From Synergistaceae bacterium (GTDB taxonomy: Bacteria > Synergistota > Synergistia > Synergistales > Synergistaceae), in contig JAISYM010000031.1 in assembly GCA_031269875.1 (NCBI GenBank), positions 1-39,727 on the forward strand: a stretch of 39,727 nt of DNA, read 5' to 3'. Made by a program: the position numbers and the translations under genes. Under the pieces are notes generated by a model that was not told the DNA's origin, did not search any database, and was given only the letters and a program-made list of their open reading frames with translations. Position 1 is the stretch's first letter, and every line of letters starts with the position of its first letter. Below, in pieces: positions 34,180 through 39,727 of the stretch.

Positions 34180-36018
34180 CTACTCGACAGTGACGCTCTT
34201 GGCAAGGTTCCTCGGCATGTCGATGTCACGGCCCAGCGTCTTCGCGGTGTGGTAGGCAAAGAGCTGAAGCGGGATTATTCCGACGAAGGAGAACAGCTCG
34301 CGCTCCGTCCGGGGGATGAATACCACGTCGTTCGCGAATTTACGCGCGTCCGAGTCCCCCTCGGTGGCCAGCAGTATGATCAGCGCGTTCCGGGCCCTGC
34401 ATTCCTCCACGTTCGAAAGCGTCTTCTCGCGAAGGTCGCCTTCTGGGACGAGCGCCACCACCGTGAGTCTCTCGTCAAGCATGGCGATCGGGCCGTGCTT
34501 CATTTCACCGGCCGCGTAAGCCTCAGACGGCAGGTAGGCTATCTCCTTCAGCTTGAGCGCGCCCTCCATCGTAAGAGGCACGCACTCCCTGCGCCCGATA
34601 AAGAAAAACCCTTTGGAGGCGGAATATTTTTCCGCGAGGGCCTTTATCTCCGGCTCGCGTTCGAGCAGAGACTGCATCTGGGCCGGGAGACGCCTCATCC
34701 CGCCGATCAGACGGGCTTCGTCCCTTGCGGACAGAACCCCGCGCTCCTTCGTCAGATGGAGCGCAAGCAATGTCAGCAGGGCGATCTGCGACGTGAACGT
34801 CTTGGTCGCCGCGACGCCGATCTCGGGGCCGGCCAGCGAGAGCAGCGTATGTTCGACCTCGCGGTCTATCGTCGAACCGCGAACATTTGTTATCGCGACG
34901 CAGCAAGAGCCCTTGACTTTGGCAAGCCTCGCCGCGGCCAAGGTGTCAGCGGTTTCGCCGGACTGGGAGACGAATACGGCCAAGGTGTCGTCCCCTCCGG
35001 GAATGTTCCGGTACCTGTATTCCGAAGCTACTTCCACCCTTATGTCGAGGCTGTCGTCGATCGATTCGATCATGTCCCGTGCCGAAAGAGCGGCGTAATA
35101 AGAGGTGCCGCACGCCACAAGCTGCATCCTCCGGATTTTTTTCATGAAGCCCTCCGGAAACTTCAGGCTCTTCTCCATATCCACGCTCGTAACGGCCGTG
35201 TAGGAGTCTATGGTGAGGCGAAGCACATCGGGCTGTTCCTCTATCTCTTTGCGCATGAAGTGGTCGTACTGCCCCTTGTCAGCCATAACGCTGTCCCAGT
35301 CGAGCCGAATGGGCTCCTTACCGCGAGGCAGACCGTCAAAGTCAAAAAAACGGCATCCATCGACGGATAGTTCGGCAATCTCACCCTCCTCCATAAAGAA
35401 TAAGTCATGAGTGTATTCGAGAAGCGCGGTAGGATCAGAGGCGCAATAGCTCGCGCCGTCCGCGTGGGCGGCTACGAGAGGGGAACCCTTGCGGGCGCAC
35501 CAAATCTCGTCCTGCCTGTCGCGAAACATAATGACGAGAGCGAAAGCGCCCGTGAGGGAATTGCAGAGCGCCGACATCGCTTTAAGCGCGTCGCCGTCGT
35601 ATATCTGGGCTAGAAGCTGGCAGGGGGACTCCGTGTCCGTCTCGGTGATGAAGGCAATCCCCTTCGCCTCCAGGTCCGCCCTTATCTCCCTCGCGTTTTC
35701 GATGATACCGTTATGGACGAGGGTTATCACGCCGTCACAGCTCTCGTGCGGGTGAGCGTTCGTCACGGTCACTCCCCCGTGCGTCGCCCATCTCGTGTGC
35801 CCAATTCCTGAGACTGCGCCGTCACACTCCGCCGTCCTCTCCTCTATCAGCTTCGCGAGTTCGGAGACACGCCCCACAATCTTGATGTTCCTGACGCCGT
35901 TCGGGCACCGAAGCGCTATGCCCGCCGAGTCGTAGCCGCGGTACTCCTGCCGCGCCAACCCGTTCAAAATAATTTCCCTGGCGTCGGACTTCCCTACGCA
36001 TCCCATAATTCCGCACAT
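34180..36018 (-). CDS. glmS: glutamine-fructose-6-phosphate aminotransferase
   Basis: A 612-residue enzyme that makes glucosamine-6-phosphate from fructose-6-phosphate and glutamine, the entry to peptidoglycan and LPS amino sugars. The glutaminase half starts with the nucleophile Cys2 (MCGIMGCVG) and shows GHTRWATHG and NGIIEN. The isomerase half has two SIS domains (VACGTSYYAAL, VSQSGETADT, MKHGPIAMLD) and the C-terminal KSVTVE with the catalytic Lys. Length and motifs are normal. No glmS ribozyme could fit in the 129-bp spacer upstream. Confidence 0.97.
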   Translation of the reverse strand: MCGIMGCVGKSDAREIILNGLARQEYRGYDSAGIALRCPNGVRNIKIVGRVSELAKLIEERTAECDGAVSGIGHTRWATHGGVTVTNAHPHESCDGVITLVHNGIIENAREIRADLEAKGIAFITETDTESPCQLLAQIYDGDALKAMSALCNSLTGAFALVIMFRDRQDEIWCARKGSPLVAAHADGASYCASDPTALLEYTHDLFFMEEGEIAELSVDGCRFFDFDGLPRGKEPIRLDWDSVMADKGQYDHFMRKEIEEQPDVLRLTIDSYTAVTSVDMEKSLKFPEGFMKKIRRMQLVACGTSYYAALSARDMIESIDDSLDIRVEVASEYRYRNIPGGDDTLAVFVSQSGETADTLAAARLAKVKGSCCVAITNVRGSTIDREVEHTLLSLAGPEIGVAATKTFTSQIALLTLLALHLTKERGVLSARDEARLIGGMRRLPAQMQSLLEREPEIKALAEKYSASKGFFFIGRRECVPLTMEGALKLKEIAYLPSEAYAAGEMKHGPIAMLDERLTVVALVPEGDLREKTLSNVEECRARNALIILLATEGDSDARKFANDVVFIPRTERELFSFVGIIPLQLFAYHTAKTLGRDIDMPRNLAKSVTVE

Positions 36019-36147
36019 CCGGCAGACACCTCATCTTTTTTGAAGTTAATTACCAGTATATCAGCATTATCACATCGAAGGACACTGCCTGGCGCATAAA
36101 TCTGGTATAGTATACTGGATTGGATTTTTCGGGGAGCTGGTGGTTAC

Positions 36148-37473
36148 ATGGGTATTATAGCGATAGTAGGGCGTCCTAATGTTGGGAAATCGTCCATTTT
36201 CAACCGGCTTTTGGGCCGAAGGGAGGCGATCGTCGACGACTTCCCAGGCGTGACGCGAGATCGGCTGTATGGGGAGATGACCTGGGACGAGCACAATTTT
36301 TATATAGTCGATACGGGCGGAATAATGGGGGAAAACGACGAGTCCTTTCCAGATATGGTAAGCCAGATCGAGAGGCAGGTCAGACACGCCGTCCATGAGA
36401 GCGACGGCGTTGTATTCGTCGTCGACGGCAGGGACGGCGTTACGGTAATGGACGAGGAAATAGCCGCCCTTCTCCGCAAGGGCGGGAAAAACGTAATAGT
36501 GGCCGTCAACAAGCTCGATAACCCGGCAAAACTGGACGCTTCGTACGACGCGGCGTCCTTGGGCTTCGAAAAAGTCCTTCCGGTGAGCGCCGAACATAAT
36601 TTCAACATGGGCGAGCTGATGGAGGAAATGGTCGCTCTCCTGCCTGACGAAGGCGCCTTCGAGGAGTCTCCCGATATCCCCGTCACGATCGTAGGGAGGC
36701 CGAACGTGGGCAAATCCAGTCTGCTGAACGCGCTCTCGGGCGAAGAGAGGTCGTTAGTATCCGATGTGCCGGGTACGACGAGAGACGTAGTGGACTCGAT
36801 CGTCTCAATCGACGGGACGCGCTTCCGATTTCTCGATACAGCAGGCCTCCGCAGGAAGTCACGCGTCAACACAGACATCGAGTATTATTCGAGCGTCCGC
36901 ACGTATCAGGCGATCGACAAATGCAGGGTCGCCGTGGTAATGCTGGACGCGGCAGAACTCGCGACGGATCAGGATAAACGTCTCGTAAACCACGTGCTCG
37001 AGCGCGGCAAAGGATTGGTCCTTGTGGTGAACAAATGGGACCTTGCGCCGAAGGAGGAGAAGATCGGCGACAAGATGCGAAAGCTCATCAAGGAAGAATT
37101 TCCGTTTGCCTCGCACGCTCCGCTCATTTTCCTGTCCGCGCTTACGAAACGGGGCATATCCCGTCTGAATCAGCATATCCTCGCTGTGGACGAAAACAGG
37201 AAGCGCAGAATATCCACCTCCGAGTTGAACCGCCTCACGCGGGAAGTTTTAGCTTTCGACAGGATGCCGGGCGAGGGAGGGCGGTATCTTAAAATCTCGT
37301 TCTGCACGCAGGCCAATGGAATTCCTCCGGCTTTTGTGTTTTTTGTAAACGACAGGGAACTGGTTTCAAGGTCATTTGAACACCGTTTGGAGAACATTCT
37401 ACGCAAGATGGGGGATTTCTCAGGCTCTCCAATCCGACTTTTTTTTAGAAACAAGCAGGAAAAAGCGGAGTAA
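36148..37473 (+). CDS. der: ribosome-assembly GTPase Der (EngA)
   Basis: A 441-residue protein with two tandem GTPase domains and a C-terminal KH-like domain, essential for 50S maturation. Domain 1 shows GRPNVGKSSIFN, PGVTRD, DTGG and NKLD. Domain 2 (from about 178) shows GRPNVGKSSLLN, PGTTRD, DTAGLRRKSRVN and NKWD. The KH part ends GSPIRLFFRNK. All G motifs are intact. A TATAGT at about 36107 is a possible -10 box. Confidence 0.97.
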   Translation: MGIIAIVGRPNVGKSSIFNRLLGRREAIVDDFPGVTRDRLYGEMTWDEHNFYIVDTGGIMGENDESFPDMVSQIERQVRHAVHESDGVVFVVDGRDGVTVMDEEIAALLRKGGKNVIVAVNKLDNPAKLDASYDAASLGFEKVLPVSAEHNFNMGELMEEMVALLPDEGAFEESPDIPVTIVGRPNVGKSSLLNALSGEERSLVSDVPGTTRDVVDSIVSIDGTRFRFLDTAGLRRKSRVNTDIEYYSSVRTYQAIDKCRVAVVMLDAAELATDQDKRLVNHVLERGKGLVLVVNKWDLAPKEEKIGDKMRKLIKEEFPFASHAPLIFLSALTKRGISRLNQHILAVDENRKRRISTSELNRLTREVLAFDRMPGEGGRYLKISFCTQANGIPPAFVFFVNDRELVSRSFEHRLENILRKMGDFSGSPIRLFFRNKQEKAE

Positions 37474-37486
37474 TTTTAAAAAAAAC

Positions 37487-37515
37487 TTGACCGTTCAAGG
37501 GTTTGTATGCATAAT
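37487..37515 (+). promoter_or_regulatory. sigma70-type promoter for the HU gene
   Basis: TTGACC (37487-37492), a 17-bp spacer and CATAAT (37510-37515) make a good promoter directly after der, giving HU its own transcript with an untranslated leader of about 80 nt. Confidence 0.6.
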
Positions 37516-37603
37516 TATCTCCGGTGCGAGGTAGATGCCCATTTGAACAGTGTCGCAGAGGCTTCCGACATCGGTGGCCAAAAAATACTGGAGGTGAGAG
37601 AGA

Positions 37604-37897
37604 ATGACAAAGGCGGAGTTAGCAAATGAAGTAGCGTCGGCAGTCGAAGGCCTGACCAAAAAGAAAGCGGCAGAGGTTGTTGATGCGGTTTTCGGAGCGA
37701 TTCAGGGTGCCCTGTCAAAAGGTGACAAGATTCAGGCTGTAGGTTTCGGAACCTTCGAAGTACAGCATCGTTCTGCCCGCAAGGGACGCAACCCCCAGGA
37801 TCCGACGAAAGAAATCGAAATACCGGCCAAAAAGGTTCCTGTTTTCCGCGCCGGCAAAGCGTTGAAGGACGCGGTCAACACCGGCAAGAAAAAGTAA
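37604..37897 (+). CDS. HU-family nucleoid DNA-binding protein
   Basis: A 97-residue histone-like protein that bends and compacts DNA as a dimer. The N-terminal [22 protein letters not shown] helices, the [20 protein letters not shown] core and the [19 protein letters not shown]-terminus are typical of HU. GGAGGTGA is a strong ribosome site. It has its own promoter and terminator, as expected of an abundant protein. Confidence 0.95.
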   Translation: MTKAELANEVASAVEGLTKKKAAEVVDAVFGAIQGALSKGDKIQAVGFGTFEVQHRSARKGRNPQDPTKEIEIPAKKVPVFRAGKALKDAVNTGKKK

Positions 37898-37934
37898 TAA
37901 CATCGCGCCAGACAAATTTTTCACGAAATTGAAG

Positions 37935-37965
37935 GCGATTACCGCGTTGAGGTAGTCGCTTTTTT
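37935..37965 (+). terminator. intrinsic terminator after the HU gene
   Basis: GCGATTACC (37935-37943) pairs with GGTAGTCGC (37951-37959), with one G-T wobble and a 7-nt loop, followed by TTTTTT. Confidence 0.85.
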
Positions 37966-38112
37966 ATACGCCTTCGCCGCTCGAACGCGCGTGCCCAAAC
38001 CGCGGAATTGTGTTTCGTAATTTAATCCGGGCTTATCTAGCCAAGAATCGTAAAAGTGTGTATCCTAGACATGCATCTGCATTTTACGATTGATGATTGG
38101 AGGCGTTCCGTA

Positions 38113-39180
38113 ATGAAAATTCTCGCAATATGCCCGGCTTTCGAAAGCACCAAGGTCGCTCTCTACGAAAACTACGACCTGCTCTGGATTGAAACCCAGG
38201 AATATGGCGCCTCCGAGTTAGCTCAGTTCCCCAATCTGGTGTCGCAGGAAGATTTCCGCCTCGCGAAACTGCGGGAACTGCTGGACTCTAAAGTGGAACG
38301 GTTGGGTGATATCAGAGCCTTCGCCGCGACGTGCGGCGCGCTGCACCCCGTAGAGGGCGGAACCTACATCATAAACGTCAACATGCTTCAGGATCTCTCA
38401 AGTTGTAAATATGGCGTGATACCGGCCAACTTGGGCGCTCCCCTGGCGATGCGGCTGGCGACAGCGGCCGGTTCGCGATACGCGTATGTAATGGACCCCC
38501 CGGTCGTGGACGAAATGAGCGAGACAGCGAGATTGACCGGAATGCCTAATGTGAGCCGCTGGTCCGTTTTTCACGCGCTGAATCACAGGGCTGTCGCTTT
38601 CAGGGAGGCCGCGAACCTCCGCAAAAATATTGCGGACTGCAATTTCGTGGTCTGCCATCTGGACGACGCAACTTCGGTCGCCGCGCACGCCGGGGGAAAG
38701 ATAATAGATGTGAACGACGTCGACAACGCGAGCGGCTGCATGTCGCTGCGTCAGTCCGGCGATATTCCTCCGGTTGCCCTGATCAACCTCTGTTTCCTCG
38801 GCAAATACTCCCAGGAAGAGTTAATCGATAAAGTACAGCAACACGGCGGCCTCTCAGCCCACCTCGGAACGAGCGATTTCGAAGATATATTGCGGATCGT
38901 GAATACCGGCGACAGGAAGACGACACTTATCTATAACGCGTACCTCTTTCAGATTGCCAAGCAGATAGGCGCTTGCGCCGCCGCGCTTGGCGGGAATGTC
39001 GACGCTGTCATACTGACCGGCAGGTTAGCGCAATACGAGGACCTATCCGTGAAACTCAGCAACTCGGTAAGCTGGATTGCCCCCGTTGTCGCGTATCCCG
39101 GGGAGGACGAGACGCTTGCTCTGGTCGAAGGCACCATACGGGTTATAAAGGGCGAGGAGGCCCCGAAAACATACGCCTGA
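38113..39180 (+). CDS. butyrate-kinase homologue with altered active site
   Basis: A 355-residue ASKHA-fold protein aligned over its length with butyrate kinase (Buk). Family-wide blocks are clear: HPVEGGTYIINVNML, VMDPPVVDEMSETARLTG, SVFHALNHRAVA, GKIIDVND, GGLSAHLGTSDFEDI, and APVVAYPGEDETLALVEG. However, the active-site residues differ: the N-terminal Asn (NPGSTSTK) is Cys7 in ICPAFESTK; the substrate Arg of GRGG is Thr73; the phosphate motif HLGGG is HLDDA (182-186); the Arg of ERSGG is Gln214; and the adenosine motif TGGIA is TGRLA. Only the late Glu (YPGEDE) is kept. It is unlikely to be a normal kinase and may bind a ligand or regulate. GGAGG before the ATG at 38113 sets the start. Confidence 0.8.
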   Translation: MKILAICPAFESTKVALYENYDLLWIETQEYGASELAQFPNLVSQEDFRLAKLRELLDSKVERLGDIRAFAATCGALHPVEGGTYIINVNMLQDLSSCKYGVIPANLGAPLAMRLATAAGSRYAYVMDPPVVDEMSETARLTGMPNVSRWSVFHALNHRAVAFREAANLRKNIADCNFVVCHLDDATSVAAHAGGKIIDVNDVDNASGCMSLRQSGDIPPVALINLCFLGKYSQEELIDKVQQHGGLSAHLGTSDFEDILRIVNTGDRKTTLIYNAYLFQIAKQIGACAAALGGNVDAVILTGRLAQYEDLSVKLSNSVSWIAPVVAYPGEDETLALVEGTIRVIKGEEAPKTYA

Positions 39181-39210
39181 CCGGACGCGTCATAAGGAGA
39201 TGTTGACCAA

Positions 39211-39435
39211 ATGCGGGTTTTTTCTATAATTGGACTTCTCATATCCCTTTTAATCGTGGGCTGGCTCAGCGCGTCGTACCTCTCCACCGTAACCGGAAGC
39301 GGCGTGTCGGTGTCACAAGACGGCGCGAACGGCGCGCCCGTCACGACTTCGCCTATCGACAGGACACGTGAGCTCGTCTCGAAGGATCAGGAGCGCCAGA
39401 AGCAGATGGAGGACCTCCTGAAACAGCAAAAATAG
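39211..39435 (+). CDS. small single-pass membrane protein
   Basis: A 74-residue protein with one N-terminal hydrophobic helix (VFSIIGLLISLLIVGWLSASYL, about residues 3-24), a Ser/Gly/Thr linker, and a charged C-terminal helix (RELVSKDQERQKQMEDLLKQQ) that could be a coiled coil. No family is recognised. AAGGAGAT upstream and its own downstream terminator support a real gene. It follows the butyrate-kinase homologue by 30 bp and is probably co-transcribed with it. Confidence 0.65.
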   Translation: MRVFSIIGLLISLLIVGWLSASYLSTVTGSGVSVSQDGANGAPVTTSPIDRTRELVSKDQERQKQMEDLLKQQK

Positions 39436-39437
39436 CG

Positions 39438-39460
39438 GAGCCCTCCGGCCCGGCTCTTTT
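39438..39460 (+). terminator. short intrinsic terminator
   Basis: GAGCC (39438-39442) and GGCTC (39452-39456) pair around a GC-rich loop and are followed by TTTTCT, just after the stop codon of the small membrane protein. Confidence 0.6.
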
Positions 39461-39580
39461 CTGTCGGCAGCCATCTTTGTGAAGCAACATATTTCGCCCG
39501 ACACAAAACAAACAAAACAAAGTGTCAGGGGTTTTTGCGGTCAAAGGTCACAGACGAACAACAAAAATGCGGAACTTGCC

Positions 39581-39608
39581 TTGACAAAGCGGGAAAAAAA
39601 TGTAGAAT
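39581..39608 (+). promoter_or_regulatory. tRNA operon promoter
   Basis: A perfect TTGACA (39581-39586), a 16-bp spacer and TAGAAT (39603-39608) lie 17 bp before the tRNA-Gln gene. This is typical of a strong stable-RNA promoter. Confidence 0.75.
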
Positions 39609-39625
39609 AAACAACCGTTGGATAT

Positions 39626-39699
39626 TGGGGAATGGTGCAACGGCAGCACGCCTGACTCTGGATCAGGTAATCCTGGTTCGAATCCAGGTTCCCCAGCCA
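39626..39699 (+). tRNA. tRNA-Gln (anticodon CTG)
   Basis: A 74-nt cloverleaf: acceptor TGGGGAA/TTCCCCA, D stem GTGC/GCAC, anticodon stem CCTGA/TCAGG with loop CTCTGGA (anticodon CTG, reading CAG), and T arm CCTGG-TTCGAAT-CCAGG. The discriminator is G and the CCA end is encoded. It is the first gene of a tRNA cluster. Confidence 0.95.
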
Positions 39700-39707
39700 G
39701 AGAGAGC

Positions 39708-39727
39708 GGTCCCTTCGTCTAGTGGCC
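39708..39727 (+). tRNA. tRNA-Glu, 5' part
   Basis: The last 20 bases (GGTCCC, then TTCGTCTAGTGGCC) match the acceptor and D-arm start of bacterial tRNA-Glu. The anticodon lies beyond the window, so the identity rests on this 5' pattern and on the common Gln-Glu pairing. Confidence 0.75.

Noticed and set aside
34249-35370. 373-codon plus-strand frame opposite glmS
   Set aside because: It is the antisense shadow of a well-conserved glmS; composition is not protein-like and there is no ribosome site.
36019-36147. glmS ribozyme or other riboswitch upstream of glmS
   Set aside because: The 129-bp divergent spacer is too short and shows no ribozyme core or conserved aptamer pattern.

Overview
The window looks like part of the chromosome of a Gram-negative-type anaerobic bacterium. 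A Synergistota (Synergistetes) member is my best guess. This rests on gene content (water-forming NADH oxidase, a butyrate-kinase relative, an Aas-type acyl-ACP synthetase, separate glyQ and glyS, a tRNA m7G methyltransferase with a C-terminal extension) and on the mix of GC-rich coding DNA with AT-rich spacers. It is inference, not proof. Housekeeping genes dominate: argH, rsmD-coaD, glyQ-glyS, a DEAD-box helicase, glmS, der, an HU gene, tRNA-Gln and the start of tRNA-Glu. GTG and TTG starts are frequent, and two genes have a -10 box directly against the start codon, suggesting leaderless mRNAs.

Layout. 1-1050: tail of a membrane protein, a TIGR04076-like protein and a VOC-fold protein. 1140-1242: a small TA-bounded inverted-repeat element. 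1526-2857: NADH oxidase, facing a CntK-like amino-acid epimerase (2992-3840, minus) across a shared terminator. 3861-3994: a second inverted-repeat element with the same TATAGC...GCTATA ends. 4222-7296: an amidohydrolase plus FGGY-kinase operon. 7405-9753 (minus): a large lipoprotein with a caspase/gingipain-like His/Cys pair and GLUG repeats; 124 bp upstream of its start lies a perfect (GCTT)23 tract. 10701-12501: an AT-rich accessory patch with a ribbon-helix-helix regulator and its palindromes, a Fic protein, and an IS630-type transposase relic. 12533-15546: an Aas-like synthetase and a 3-hydroxyisobutyrate-dehydrogenase-family enzyme. 15579-16997 (minus): argH. 17458-23669: a signalling cluster (histidine-kinase-like protein without its phosphoacceptor His, FIST sensor, hybrid kinase with two receivers) running into trmB. 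23694-26878: MFS exporter, rsmD, coaD, an exported protein. 26946-29953 (minus): glyS and glyQ. 30229-32031: DEAD-box helicase. 32128-33935 (minus): amidohydrolase and coupled membrane protein. 34180-36018 (minus): glmS. 36148-37897: der and HU. 38113-39435: butyrate-kinase homologue and a small membrane protein. 39626-end: tRNA genes.

No single large unknown system such as a defence island or biosynthetic cluster is evident. The most interesting material is a set of proteins that keep a family fold but have lost or changed key residues: the butyrate-kinase homologue (N-to-C, R-to-T, R-to-Q, HLGGG-to-HLDDA), the histidine-kinase homologue (H-to-S), the Aas acyltransferase domain, and the glycerol-kinase-like enzyme (E-to-V, Y-to-N in the polyol pocket). 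Added to these are the caspase-like lipoprotein with its long tetranucleotide repeat and an orphan CntK-like racemase. All alignments were made from memory of family motifs; no search was run.
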